From positions 161,861,310 to 161,925,309 of the forward strand of contig NC_134837.1 in the NCBI RefSeq assembly GCF_004210375.1: a DNA stretch of 64,000 bases, read 5' to 3'. The position numbers and the translations under genes were made by a program. Below are positions 31,719 through 44,690 of the stretch, one piece after another. Numbering within the stretch: the stretch's first letter is position 1; each line of letters opens with the position of its first letter. The notes below the pieces were generated by a model. The model was not told where the DNA came from, did no database searches, and saw only the letters and a list, made by a program, of their open reading frames with translations. Source of the stretch: Tachypleus tridentatus. Taxonomy: Eukaryota; Arthropoda; Merostomata; Xiphosura; Limulidae.

Positions 31719-32744
31719 TTAGTAGTGAGTTGCATTGAGAACAACTGCAAACATTCGCTTTGGCATGGTCGATATAAGCATTTGCAGAAGGCTGGCTGGA
31801 ATGTTATTCCAAGTGGTGAAAATGGCTTCACAAAGACCATGTACTGTTTGGAATTGATGTCCATTTTTATAGACTTTCCTTACCATCCACCCCCAAACAT
31901 TTTCAATGGGGTTCAGTTTGGGCGAACACGCTGGATAGTCCAAAAGAATCATGTTATTCGCCATGAAAAAGTCCTTTGTCCTGCGGGCATTGTGGATTGC
32001 AGATCCAGTCATTTCCACACAAGTGAGGGCCTTCAGTCACTAAAGATGCTCTCTTCACCATGCCAATGTAGCCAGCTGCTATTTGACGCCCCTGTATAAC
32101 CTGAAGCTCCATTGTTCCATGGAAGGAGAAAGCACCTAGGTCATGATGGAACCTCCTCCACTGTGACGTGTAGAAAATGTCTCATGTGGGATATCCTTAT
32201 CATGCCAGCAACGTTGGAAGCCATCTGTACCATCCAGGATAAATTTTTTTCTCATAAGAGAACAAAATCTTTGTCCACTTTTCTACATCCCATGTTTGGT
32301 GCTTCTCAGCAAAATTTAACCGAGCTGTTTTGTGGTGTGGAAGGAGGTGTTGCCTTTGAAGACGTTTACGGTTTTTAAAGCCTTTCTCTCATAGATTCTG
32401 TCTTATTGTTCTTGAGCTGCATTCTGCATCCGTAAGGGCCTTAATCTGGTTTGACGATCAGCTGGTGTCTTGCCGGACAACCCGTTGAATCCTCCTGCTC
32501 AACGCCGGCAAAATTTTCTGGGGTGACCATTTGAAATTCTCATTTTGTATCCCTCAGGGTCTTTTAAGAAATTTGCAACAGCAGTTTTACTAAGCCCAAT
32601 CTCACCAGTGATGGCACGTTGAGAGAGACCTTGCTTTTGCAACTCGACAATTCTGCCAAGTTCAAACTCTGTCAACTTTTTAGCCTTTGCAATGTTTTTA
32701 TCCAAAGTAACACAGGAGATGACAGTGGGAGATGTTGACAACAC
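31719..32744 (-). pseudogene. Tc1-like transposase, frameshifted
   Basis: The N-terminal frame (32744-32499) has a helix-turn-helix: KKLTEFELGRIVELQKQGLS then QRAITGEIGLSKTAVANFL. The middle is shifted: [20 protein letters not shown] then SYEKKIY near 32270, where the family has FSDEKKF, so the first catalytic Asp is Tyr. MELQVIQGRQIAAGYIGMVK and LVTEGPHLCGNDWI follow, and the second Asp box (QQDNA) is lost to a shift. The C-terminal frame (32018-31719) has AIHNARRTKDFF, SPKLNPIENVWGWMVRKVYK with the third acidic residue, and PKRMFAVVLNATHY. At least two frameshifts and one lost catalytic residue make it inactive. Confidence 0.85.
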
Positions 32745-32811
32745 TAATGCTTGAACACAAATGACTAAATTTCGTTACGTGTTTACTGATTATCACTTCG
32801 TTTCAATGTGG

Positions 32812-33016
32812 GCTTAACCTTTTGACCAGCTTGTATTTGGACTAATTTCATAGTGTTCATTCTCCCTATTAAATGCTAAAAAAGTATTTTTTTTTATTTT
32901 CCCTTTTTCTTATTTTCATCTTTTGAAGCTCTTCTCAAATAAGTGGTTGAGTCTAACAATACAAAATGCATATTTTTTCTTTATGTTCATTGGCCTTAAG
33001 ATTTTAGCCAGCAGTG
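32812..33016. repeat. Right long terminal inverted repeat of the Tc1-like element
   Basis: See the left repeat. An inner motif TTTTGACCAGCTTG (about 32820) mirrors the inner motif of the left end. Confidence 0.85.
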
Positions 33017-33018
33017 TA

Positions 33019-34500
33019 TGTAACACTAAGAACACTTGCCCAGAGTTCATCTCTTACAAGGTAACTATCCACATAGTTCACAATGTTCGGATGTTTCACA
33101 TCACACAATATTAATAGTTCAGTAATTAAACATTCTTTATTAGGTTGCTCAGTTAGATAAAGCATCTTAACAGCAACTTACAACTAAGTTCCTTTATCTA
33201 TTGCTTTATATACACCTGCTGAACCACTAAAACAATTAAAGAAATATCATCAGAATCTGTAATGTACTCGAATGTAAAGACATTACCAGATTCTAGTGAT
33301 AAAATTATTATGCATTAAAAAACAAATGAACAATGGAAAAGCACCTGTTTAAATATTTGTACAATAATAAAACTGTATGCATATCTTATTATACAGGAAA
33401 CACAATATCATACATAACTAAATGTCTCTCAATATATGAAGACTACCATAAAGTTTCAATACAAAATAAACAGTAAGTGAAATTGACACATGTAAGCACC
33501 ACTTTTTAAAATAACATTAATACCTTTTTGGAAGTTATTCTGGTGTTACAATCGAGATGTACTAGTAACGTGACGATTTTAGAATCTTTTCAGCTAATCA
33601 CTCGTGACTGAATTAATCCATTGAAGTAAATGTATGCTTTTAAGTATGAGAATATCAATGACACTATTGATTATTCTGCTCTATAAATCTTGTAAATTTG
33701 TGTATGGCCAAATATGCTTTACAATTTCACAAGGGTATGTAGTCTTTATACACTGTTATTTTATTTTACAGAAGTTACTAAATGCTCTCTTTTAATCAAA
33801 ATGTGCAGTTATTCAGTTTCAAAATTTTAACTTAATGAACAATGTAACTATTTTTGCTGGGACATAGTTATTTTTGAAAACAAACTTTTGTTGAAGTAAA
33901 ATGTAATAGCTGTATTTGTGTGAAATGAATCAAACTGTCCACTTGTTATTCTGCATTTTTTTAATTCCTTGGTAGGTCAGAAAATGGCAAGGTGTTACTT
34001 GTATTGAACATTTCTATATTTTATGATTTAAATGACATTTTCAATACATCAGGAATATGTTAAGCAGCACATACATTTCCCCTCTACATCACATATAGTG
34101 TAATAATGTTATAAATGTCATTACTTTCTCTTCTGAAAATGCATTTACATGCACTACTTACATTTTCTTATATAAATAGCTGTTCACATGCATTACTGCC
34201 TTCTATATGCAAAACAACATTCTTACACACATGTCACAAGCCTTCTGCCTCCCCTCCATCAGAAATGGCTTATTCTAATGTGTGTCTCATGCAAATTATC
34301 AGGACAACCCTCAACCAGTGAAACTGCCACATATTCAGGGTTACCCATGTTATTTCCTCTATTGAATTTTACAAGAATATCACAACGAGTTTTGCCACAA
34401 ATTGGAAGATTCTGCTTTAAACAAGAAAGTGAGATGTGTGAAAGGATTTAAATACCTATCGAAAATACAATGTTAGTATCGATAAATTATAATATTATAC
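33019..34500. other. AT-rich stretch without recognisable genes
   Basis: No transposon ends, SINEs or exon candidates recognised. Confidence 0.5.
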
Positions 34501-36060
34501 ATATGTTCACATAAGTACCTAGAATTCATATTCCATAGGCAAAAGAACCAGAGCGATGAAATAAAGGAAGAATCCTTTGAAACCATAGAAGGAAAACATC
34601 TAGAAACAAGAGAATAAGATGCAAAGAACTGATGTGAGAGACTGTACTACAATTGAACTCTTTGTCCATTGAAGAAAATTGTGGTACATGTGGATGGAAA
34701 ACAGTGTCCAAGTGGTGTGTGAAAAAAACAATGGAACTGCTTCCAGAAGTACAGTGAATAATGCACAACAGACCACACTCAGCAAGCCAACTACATCCAA
34801 AACCCATGTTACTGGGAACTAACATCCATACAGTTATAGGGTGAGGAACAAAACGTCTACACTTCAAGTTCAAAAGATGCAATAACATTAATAACAAGTA
34901 ATTACCATCAAAAGGTAAATAAGGCCCCTGAAAAATTTAATAATAATAAAAAATAACTTACCTAGCCAAAGTCACATGGAAATTTGAAGAGTGGCTACAC
35001 ATCATAGAAGACAGCCAAATGAGGATGACATGGTGATACTATACAAGCAGCGAGAGACGAATGGGTTAGAAGTAGTCAACTAGTACAGTTGAAGAAGTTC
35101 TTCCAGAGGATGATAAAGATGAAATATAAGAAAAAAGGTAAGACATCAAATATGATGAGAATAAATATGAAAAAAAAAGTATAGGACGACAACAAAAGAG
35201 ACGAATAAACCAACTGAATCAAAAGCCCTGTCCCCATTGGTGAAGCTGAAAAGAGAAATATCAGAATAGTTGTCAAGGTATAAAGAGAGGGGAACAAGCA
35301 CCACAGATGACAGTTGTGTGAGCAATGAAATATTGAAGATCACATATAGGAAGTAGTCTGTCTGGATCAGACATGATAAAGGTTACTAATGGAAGGAAGG
35401 TAGATCAATGAGTTATCCTCACTAGCTACTGTTGTTTTGAGGAGGAAAGAATGATTCAGATAAAGGAGAAATATGTAGGATGATAAAGAGATAATAGCAC
35501 ATTGAATATAAATGTTGCAGGAAAATTAACTTGTGTTAAGATCATAGAATAAAAGAACTGACGTCCCAATGTAAAGACTGAGAATGACTGTAGTACATGC
35601 CAGAAGCATGAAAACAGTATCGATGTGGCTATACTGGTATGTACAATACTCTGAAAAAGTTAGCCCTTTAATGTATGAGCTACACAGATCCAATGCAATG
35701 TACATAGAACACATTTATCAGCTGTGTCCACACATCTCAGACAAACCTTTAGTTCACTGGCTTGACCAGGAGACTGCAGATGAAAACAATGAGTCAGAGG
35801 AAGATGAGAACATTGTTTCTAATTGTTACATCCTGTATGAGAATAGAGAAAGGAAACTGTACTTGTATAGAACATCCAAAGAAAGGACAGCACAAATCTA
35901 ATGTAGCTTATCCAAATATTAAATGGAATATAATTGAAGGCCACTTTATGAGAGAGGAACAATTGCAGCCACAGCAACACAAACAACCAGTACCTGGCAC
36001 AAATCATAAGGTGTGTTATCATGTAATTTACCCTGGTGTTCAGAGGTACTGAGGGAAGTA
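34501..36060. other. Unidentified, possibly formerly coding stretch
   Basis: Composition shifts to purine-rich on the plus strand. Minus frame 34897-34526 (123 codons, with CRRFVPHPITVWMLVPSNMG) and plus frame 35584-35901 (105 codons, with a DEN/ESEEDEN acidic patch) are longer than expected by chance in this window. I recognise no domain, no terminal repeats and no splice signals. It may be an old transposon interior. Confidence 0.3.
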
Positions 36061-36940
36061 AGATAAAAATGACATTGGAGGGTACAGCATCTAACTAGTT
36101 TTACCTCCATATTGTCAGCCTCACATGATTAAGACAGAAATTGAGCAAATGTAGAAAGCTGGATGTTCACAAAAACTAAATAAATAAAATGAAACCAAAA
36201 AAATGATAATAAATTATAAAGAAAAAAACATTACACCAACAGGGAAGACAGCAAAACTGTCCTTGAATTTAGCATTTCAGCTCTCAATACAATGTTTTGG
36301 CATAAATAACAAAATAATAGGGTGTTACTATACTGAACCCAACCTACATTATAAATATCGTTCCCATCCTGCACCCTTTATGTTACCATCTGAAAATTCA
36401 ATGGTTCTAATTAGATCCACAGAGTAGCAGGTATTATATAAAGTTAATAACATAAAGCAAAAAAAAAAAAAAAAAGATATTGCATACATGTATAATAACT
36501 TGTCTGTAATGCTATTTGAGATTCTCCCTCATGAAAAAGTACCCCTCTAGGAAATGTTATTAATTTGTTATACCTTTCATTAGATAACAAAACATAAGTA
36601 AAACTATATCTTTTTAAAATGGACTGAATAAGATCTGTTCAAATATGATCTCAAATAAATAAACAACTCCTAGACTTCAGGAATGAAAAACAGGGTTTAA
36701 CAGTATATATTAAGTTTTGTTGTCATACCACAGTCACAAAAGCACAGATCAGAGAATTTGCATAAGACCTTTATGTGATTCTCTTTGGACTCTCCAAATT
36801 CTGCAGACTTCAATTGTTCCCAAAACACTGTCAAACACACCCTTGAGGCCAAGACAGGAAAATTTGAACATAGAGGCAGAACACTTAAACTCAATGATAC
36901 TGATGTCAGTTTGTTCATTCTGCCTTCAGTACAAAGGAAA
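36061..36940. other. AT-rich stretch, poly-A run
   Basis: A poly-A run at 36459-36475 and little else. Possibly degraded 5' part of the Tc1-like remnant that follows. Confidence 0.4.
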
Positions 36941-36944
36941 GACT

Positions 36945-37735
36945 GCCACTGATGCCAAAGTGATATAAATGAACATATATTAAATGACAGAAAGGTGTCC
37001 AGATCTAAAGAATCAAGAAGACTCACTGATAATGTAATATCTGGTTGTGTATCAGTTAAAAAGCTTTTACTTTGATATTCAAATATTGGCAAGAGACTTA
37101 AATTTACTGAAAAATACAAAAAATGGACTGCTAATAATTGGAAAGAACTGTTATGGATGGATGAGTCCAAGTTTGAAGTACCTGGGTCAAAGTGTAGGTA
37201 GCATGTCTGGCTGAAGGTAGTAGAAAGATACTTATCTCAATTCATAGCACCTGCCATAAAGCATGGTAAAAGCAGTGTGATGATCTGGGGGCATTTTTCT
37301 GCTGAGGTGATAGAAAATATCTACAAAATAAATGGAATAATAGACCATCATAAGTACAATGCAGTATTGATCGAGTAGGGTATATCCGGTAGTTTGCATA
37401 TTATTGGTAAAGGACTCTACTGCCAAGATTATAATAACCTCAAATACTCATACTACCTATGCAGAAAAATCTACTTAGCTATGAAAGCTGTTGCTGAAAT
37501 CATTCAAATGACGTAACTGTCCCCCAAAGAGTTGCAGTCTCAACCTAATTGAGCAGATCTGGGATTTGATAGATTGAAAACTTGGCAAATCAAAAGTTAC
37601 TTCCAAAAAAGCTTCATGTGAGTGTATAAGACACACTTGGAGTAAAATCTCAAAGGGCACTCTTATTAAGTATCTTGCAGCAATACCTAAAAAACCATCT
37701 ATAGTAATTAAAGCAAGAGAGAGAACAAAATGTTA
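36945..37735 (+). pseudogene. Tc1-like transposase remnant
   Basis: Broken frame: KRLKFTEKYKKWTANNWKEL then LWMDESKFEVPGSK (about 37095-37190) matches the family block RLxFAxxHxxWTxxxWxxVLWTDESKF, keeping the first catalytic Asp. Then HVWLKVVERYLSQFIAPAIK, HGKSSVMIWGHFS (family GGGSVMVWGCFS) and IENIYKINGIIDHHKY. After a stop at about 37377 the text continues in other frames, with SLNLIEQIWDLID (family DLNPIExxWDxLD; third acidic residue kept) near 37540, ending TKC-stop at 37731. N-terminal domain missing and terminal repeats not found. A different Tc1 subfamily from 31463-33016. Confidence 0.75.
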
Positions 37736-38975
37736 ACTGTTTCCTTAATCAATCACTCTAACTATATTTCAGTTGTACTAAGTTAGAATAACAATAAAAT
37801 ATTGATGTTTGATATGGGATTCACCTTCTATTGTTCTTTTGAGACAACCTGAAATTTCCACACTTCTGTATTACAAGTTTAACATATGTTACAGGGAAGA
37901 GCATTATAAAGACAGGCTGATAAATGAAGAGTATATAACTCCTCACATTAAACTACAACTCTTAACCAACACAATTTGTATAAACAAGGGCAAAGTAAGT
38001 GTTCTGTAAATTTGACTTGCATTGTGAAAGAATCTATAGGGATTCATACTTAACCATTTCTCTGTAAGAAAATGTTTTCAAGCTTGAAATTTCTACTGAC
38101 AAAAATGTTACATATGCTTTATCATAAAAAGCATCAAAAAATAACATTACAAAAAATTAACTCTCGACTCATTAACAGTCTTACAAGAGTCTTACTGTAA
38201 TTTCTTCAATAATTCCCAATTTTATTGGTGATACAAGATATTACAGAATGTTCTTTACTTTGGAATTAAACTTGAAGAACAAAAAATAAGATTTTCTACT
38301 TGTTTCTCAAACAATTAGTGAAATTCTCCATTAATTATGATAAACAATTTAAACTTTATCATCACCATTTTTAAAATATTTGTTTCATATTACAAGTTAC
38401 CAGTACTGATAATGGTATCACTTACATTTAGAATGTACATGTTTTTTTAGTTGATTTGTTCATTTTTCTTTCACTCATCTCAGCAAATATTATAAAAGGT
38501 GGAATGATATCTTTAAATTTCTATAAATATCCATAAGTGGTCTTTCTTTATGAAAATTTACTTAACACCCAACTTTCATCATTATTTTCATCATGCATGA
38601 CATTGTAGGTGTGTCATTTTCCTGAACATTCAAAACTGTATCATATGACATGAAGTATTAATTACAAAGGTTCTAGCATAACTTCCTCCTCAAGACATTA
38701 TGTAGTAAATTTCATTCACAGCAACACAAATTGGTAAGTTTTATATGAAAGATGTGCAACTCACAGTAATTTACTTATTTTATATATATCAGATATTTGA
38801 GAATAAAATACATGATAGAAATATTTGCTATTGAAAAAATGCATAGAAAAGGAGCAAGTAGATAGTGATTCCAACGACCATAAACAAACAGTAACGTATA
38901 TATATATATATGTGTGTGTGTGTACAAGTTATTAATATTCTTTTTGCATAGAATAGTTTATTTTTTATATACATA
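37736..38975. other. AT-rich stretch, one dinucleotide run
   Basis: (TA)n followed by (TG)n at about 38898-38924. No genes recognised. Ends at TA (38974-38975) bordering the mariner. Confidence 0.5.
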
Positions 38976-40230
38976 TTAGGTCATCCCATAAGTAATGTCG
39001 TTTTTTGGGATAGGATAAGTTTAAATGCATATTTCTTGGCTAAATGAAGTTATTCTCAAAGTCACACAAGTTATATGGGATGAAATGATAACATTCAGAG
39101 TAAACCAATTTGTTTCTTTACTAATTTTTGTTTTATTTATTTTAGAAGCCCCAATTGTCATGGAGGTGTTAGAAGAGCACATAAGGAATATAATGTTTTA
39201 CAACTTCAGAAAATGAAAGAGTGCTACTGAAGAAGCATTCAAGATGTGTACAACAATGACATTCTGAATGTAGGGAAGTGTCAAAGATGGTTCCATAAGT
39301 TTAAAACTGGTGACTACAGTTTGACGGATGCAGCTCGCATTGAGTGCCCTGTTGAGTTTGACAATGACTTGCTTCTAGCAACACTTGAGAAAGATTGTGC
39401 CTTAACTGTTGAAAAATTAGCCCAGAAACTTAATTCATCTCTTTCCATTGTCCATCAACATTTGCAATTTGGTAGAGTTTTAAAGTTTGGAAAATGGGTA
39501 CCACATGAGTTGTCAGCTTACAATCTGAGAGAATGAGTAGATATCTGCACATCTCTTCACTCTCATAAACTTCAAGCTTCATTTTTGAACCACCTAGTTA
39601 GTGACTGGAGATAAGAAATGGATACTCTATCAAAATGTCATGCACTGCCAACAGTGGGTTAATGCAGTAGAACCAGCTACACCACAGTCAAAAGTGAATC
39701 TGCACTTCAGGTGGTGAAATACTCTTTCAGTTGTTACAAACAAATCACACAATAACTGCTGAGAGACACTAGCAGTAACTGGATTAATTGAAAGCTGCAC
39801 TAAAAATGAATAAAAAGAGACCTGCTTTGGTAAATCAGAAAGGAGTTGTTTTCCACAATAACAATGCACATCCTAACATTGCTGGGGATACTTTTAAAAA
39901 AACTGAACAGCTTAGCTGGAAGAAACTTCCCTATCCTCCTTATTCTCCTGATCTTGCTCCTTCAGATTATAATCTTTTCAAAAATTTGACACATCATCTG
40001 AATGAAAAACAGTTTACTTCTATGATTTGTTAAAAAGTAACTCTTGTACCTTTTATATCTCAAAACAACTTGATTTTTATAAGTGTGATATTGAAAATAT
40101 TTTGATACATTTCCAGACTGTTATTGAGAAGAGATGAAAAATATGTAATTGATTAAAGTTGTTATTTGAGTTATTTTTCTTCCATTTAAATCTTAGTGTT
40201 AAAAATGATATTATTTATGGGATGACCTCT
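38976..40230 (+). mobile_element. mariner element with both terminal repeats
   Basis: Left TTAGGTCATCCCATAAGTAA (38976) and right, reverse-complemented, AGAGGTCATCCCATAAATAA (40230) are mariner-type inverted ends. The left is preceded by TA; the right-hand TA has decayed. Length 1255 bp is normal for mariner. Confidence 0.85.
39200..40140 (+). pseudogene. mariner transposase, inactivated
   Basis: NVGKCQRWFHKFKTGDYSLT then CPVEFDNDLLLATLEKDCAL and KLNSSLSIVHQHLQ (39246-39460) form the DNA-binding region. GKWVPHELS at about 39492 is the mariner WVPHEL motif; a stop follows at 39534. VTGDKKWILYQNV (about 39600) keeps the first catalytic Asp. After more shifts, KRPALVNQKGVVFHNNNAHP (about 39815-39874) has Asn in place of the second Asp (family HDNARPH). 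PYSPDLAPSDYNLFKNL (about 39940) keeps the third. Inactive through stops, shifts and the Asp to Asn change. Confidence 0.85.
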
Positions 40231-42770
40231 CAGTTTTCATATATACAGTGTAATCTACACAGGAAACCTAAACAGTAAAAAAAGGAAATAACTGCATCAC
40301 TGACAGTGTTTCTGTTTAAAGCTTTATGTGATTTTGTAGTCAACAAATTCAAGATGCAAAAATAGCTTAAAAAATTGTATTTATAAAACAGAGAGTAATC
40401 TATCAATGATTTTAGGATTAACTTGATTAGTTCATTTATTCCACAACCTTCAACAGAAAAACATGTGTCTTTGAAATAGCATCTCAATATTACTTGCTAG
40501 AAAACAAACTACCAGAGCAGTTCCTAAAATTAAAGATATAAGTACCTATCAATTAAAATACATACAAACATGTACACACTTGATTAGGCACACTTTCCCA
40601 GTTTGAATGATTTAATATTTCTTAACTCTTATCTGTCTTCAATCTTATAAAACCTTATTTCTTGATCTTCTAACCACACTACAACATTGAAAACTCATTC
40701 TCATCTGTGAAATATGTATTTGAAAATATCAACACACTAGTTAATTCCATCCAGAACACAAACAAAATCAATTTAACTTGAGAGAAATACCAACTAAAAT
40801 ATTATTCAAAACATTACCAAAAGCAATTTACTACTGTCTTACTAATATTAAAGTATATAACTTTACAACTACATGAAAGTGTAATTCAGAGAATAAAACA
40901 AATTATCAATCACTTTCAACTATAAAACCTGAGTTTCAATACAATATCAAAATTCTTATAATATATTTAAACTGCTATAAGTTGCACTAACATTACAGTT
41001 CAAACAAAACTTTATTAATAATATAAATTTCTAAATGTTAAAATGAGACACATCTTAATACAACAAATAGAAATACAGTTAGCCACATTGCACAGATGTT
41101 CAACTTGCATTTCTTTCCACATAAAACAAATATTCTAACAAAGCGTATTAAGTAACATTAAATTATCTCTTATAATAATACTGTTCTGAAACTTTATGTG
41201 CACTTCATTTTAAAGATATAAACAAAAGGCAGGTGTAAATATACTTCAGTCAACATTTTGAAGTAACACATATTAAAAGCTTATCAAAGTTTTAAAAAGG
41301 TCTAACATTAATAAGTCATACAATAACATGGTAAGTTTATTTATTGTTTTGAGTATGGTAAAGTTCAGCCCTAACAAAATTAAACCAAAAAATATACATA
41401 AATTACAGTGGTAATTTATTTCTTTATAGCAGAAAGAATGTATGCAAAATAAATGATTAACAAACGTGGGGCCTAAGACAAGTGGACTTAGAATTTTGGT
41501 GTATGTGATAAGAGTTCTTTTGTATTACTCTAGTATTTAAAGAAGTACTGTTCTAATAAATATATTAATTTTATTGCAAATGTTTTGTGAGTCTCTTTAA
41601 GTTAAAATTAATAAACACCAATTAACCAGTCATATTTCCTGAGTAACACTCTCTTATCTTTTTGTTCTCAGAAGAATAACAAACCTGATTATTCTTTCTG
41701 ATTGTAAACATGTTTCAATATGTTTCTTGTTGAAAATTGTAAAGCTGTTTGATATATTTCTGCTCATAAAGGACAATGTAACTCAATATGGGTTTTAGAA
41801 AAATTTTTAAATTTACTAAGTAATGGAACTGTTGCTTCATTATGGGTCTGTATTACATATGCATCTTAAACATTTCTTGGGAAAGAAAGTAGTTTTTCTA
41901 ACCTAATCTGGTACAGATTTAATAAAACTTCTTTGCTCTAACTCAAGTAGGATATAGTAATAACACTGAGGTGAAATGCAAAGTATACAGCAGGCCAACA
42001 CTAAAATAACTATTTAACTTTGAAGAAAATACCTGTATTCTTTGAACTTTCTGGGTGAATTATTTTAACATATTTAATTCATTTTATTATCATAATGTAC
42101 CATTAAAAAATCTATAACAATACTCATTTTGAAACTGGTTGATATTTAAAAATGAATTTAACAGTTTGATAGAAATATGGAGAATAACTTGTTACATGGT
42201 ATTCTAAGTTAGTTCAACTTGTGAAATGGATTCTAAATTAATTTAATCAGCCTAAGTGGACTTTTAACATGAAGAGAACTGTCACATTTAAGATACAACT
42301 GTAGTCATCATAGTCTAAAGAATTCTTGTAGGTACATTTAACTTGTTTTAAATATCTAATTTTAAAATAAGTGGATTGCTTGCTGCATGTTATTTACAAA
42401 TTTATCACTAACAAATCACAGACATCTACTGTAGAAGAATCCTAAAACTTTGACGTATGCAGTTTCTGACTATGAGTTGAATGCAAAAATCTACACAAGT
42501 ATGCAGTGGAGTTAAAGTGTTGATAGAAGCCACATGTTTATTTCCTCTTTGGTTACTCTGTCTTAAAATGTGGAAAGTCTCACCTAAATACTAAAATTCA
42601 TTAAGTTCATATTTATTGTTACTAGTGACATACACAACATGACTAGATAGTAGTGAGGTCCATGATAAACTAATGAAAAATAAATAAGAGGCAGAGAAAA
42701 GTTTAGTTGAGGAAATTAGTATAGAAGTAATTATAAGGGTAGACTTATTTCTTACTATCATAATAACAGA
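40231..42770. other. AT-rich stretch without recognisable genes
   Basis: About 2.5 kb. Nothing but short chance frames; no SINE head, transposon end or splice-bounded exon that I trust. Confidence 0.55.
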
Positions 42771-42774
42771 AGTA

Positions 42775-44690
42775 AAAGATATAAAATAGATAACTTTAGA
42801 GCATTAGTAGGAATGAAAGATTTTGATATAATGGGAATAACTGAAATGTGGTTAAACAAAGATGATGTGTGACAAAAATTTCCTTCAAATATAGTGTTAA
42901 AGGCTTTTTAATAATTAGAGTACAAAAGAGAGAAGTGGATTTACATGTACAATGCAAGTTACATCCTGTTTTAGTTAAAGATATCAAAGATAACAGCAAT
43001 GAGACTATATCCAGTGAAGTTTCTATTAGTGGATATAAATGGAAATGACATTTAATGGGAATTTGTTACAAACAACCAAAGGATATTGACAAAACTCGAA
43101 CAGTTACAATGAGATTAAGGTTTCAGCTGTTAGTGAAGCCATAATTATGAGTGATTTTAATTTCAAGCATACAAAATGGGAAATGCTACAGTCAACCTGT
43201 GAGAGAGAAAGGTTTTTGTCAACTGTTCATAATGGCTTTTTTTACCAATTGGTCAAGGAATCTACTAGAAACTGCTATGTTAGATTTGTTCTAACTTTGA
43301 AAATATAGGTAGAAAACTGGGGAACACATGGGTACAAGTGATCACTGCTGTATTAGGTTTGATGTTTTTCCTGCATATTGAAATGAGAAACAACGTTTTG
43401 ATTTCAATTTTTAAAGGGAAACAACAAGAATTGTCTGTTAACTGGGCAGCTGAGTTATGCTGAGACACTGAGCAAATGTGGAAAATCTTCAAAGAAAATG
43501 CTTTCAATATTCAAGGTAAATATTTTCCTTACAGAAAGAACAGGGAAGCAGCAAGTAAAAACAATGTTGGCTCACAAAGAGTATTTGAAATAAAATTAAT
43601 GAGAAGCATAATAAATTGGAAATTAGGGGTGATGAAAATTGTCCCAATACTTGTAGACCCATTAGTCTTACATCAGTTGTGGAACACATCTTGGAAAGTC
43701 TGATTAAAAAAAAAATTCAAAAATTTATTTAACCAAGCTAAGAATTTTATTGGATAACTAACATGGTTTCACTGATGGAAAACCTTGCCTTAGAAATCTG
43801 TTGACATTTTTTTCAAAAGGTTACCACTTGTGTTAATGAGAGCAAGAGTAGATCTGAAAGAAAGGATTGTCACAAATGCAGAACAACCAAAGCAGATTAA
43901 TGTCACAAATGAGGTATGTCAGGGTTCAAGTCTTAGAACCTTTGCTCTTTTTGATTTGCATCCATGACATACATGAAAGAATGGTCAATAAATTACTTAA
44001 ACGTGCAGATTACATTAAGACATAGAGTGTTACTACCTGTGAAGAGGATGCTACTGATTTACAGAAGGATTTATATCATTCAGTGAATTGGGCAAATAAA
44101 TGGCAGATGGGATTTAATTATAATAAATGCAAAATAGTGCTGGTGGGTTATCATAATTTGAATAATAATTTGGATGGGAATAATCTAAACAGTATCATGA
44201 AAGAAAGGGATCTTGATGTAATAGCTGATCAGTCTCAGAAGCTATCCAAGCATTGTGCTATTGCTGGTGGTGGGACAAATAAATTTCAGGTCATATATAG
44301 AGAGATTTTCAATAGGAGTCTAAAGCAGTTATAATTTCATTGTATGGTTCATTTGTTGTGTCATATTTGGAGTACTGTGTTCAGTCTTGGTATCCTTACC
44401 TTAGGAAGGGCTTTGAATTGTTTGAAAGGGTTCAAAGTTGGGTTACTAGAATGGTGTCTGGGATGGAGGAGTTGTCATATGAGGAGTGGCTGAAAACTCT
44501 TGTACTGCTTTCTCTTGGAAAAAGAAGAATTGGAGGAGGGGTGTGATATGATTGAGGTGTTGAAGATTGTAAAGGGAATTGATAATGTTGATGCATCATC
44601 ATTATCCATACTTAACAGTGAGAATAGTAGGGCTAAGGGACTCGAGTATAAACACTGGCAGAGTAGAAGTCACCTTCAGCTACGATAACT
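42775..44690 (+). pseudogene. CR1/L2-like LINE remnant, longer copy (copy 2)
   Basis: The endonuclease start is visible: NFRALVGMKDFDIMGITEMW (42790-42850; family LRxxVxxxxxDIIGITETW), a degenerate central part, MGICYKQPK, then IIMSDFNFKHTKWEM (about 43143; family VIxGDFNxPxIxWE) and FLSTVHNGFFYQLVKESTRN. Next come the linker MWKIFKENAFNIQGKYFPY (43476), PISLTSVVEH-like text and GFTDGKPCLRN (about 43768). The palm block is deleted, as in copy 1. NKWQMGFNYNKCKIV (44092), then LEYCVQSWYPYLRKGFELFE, WVTRMVSGMEELSYEEWLK and GCDMIEVLKIVKG lie in three frames. The part from 43297 onward is the duplicate of 1737-3165. Confidence 0.8.

Larger units (their letters stand above)
31463..33016 (-). mobile_element. 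Tc1-like DNA transposon with long terminal repeats
   Basis: Outer ends are CACTGCTGGCCAAAATCTTA (31463) and the complement of TAAGATTTTAGCCAGCAGTG (ending 33016), with TA after the right end. The terminal inverted repeats extend about 200 bp each. Within them a second, related motif (TGGCCAAAAGTTTAAGACC, about 31652) lies inward, the inverted-repeat/direct-repeat layout known from some Tc1 elements. About 1.55 kb in total, a normal length. The transposase on the minus strand is defective. Confidence 0.88.
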
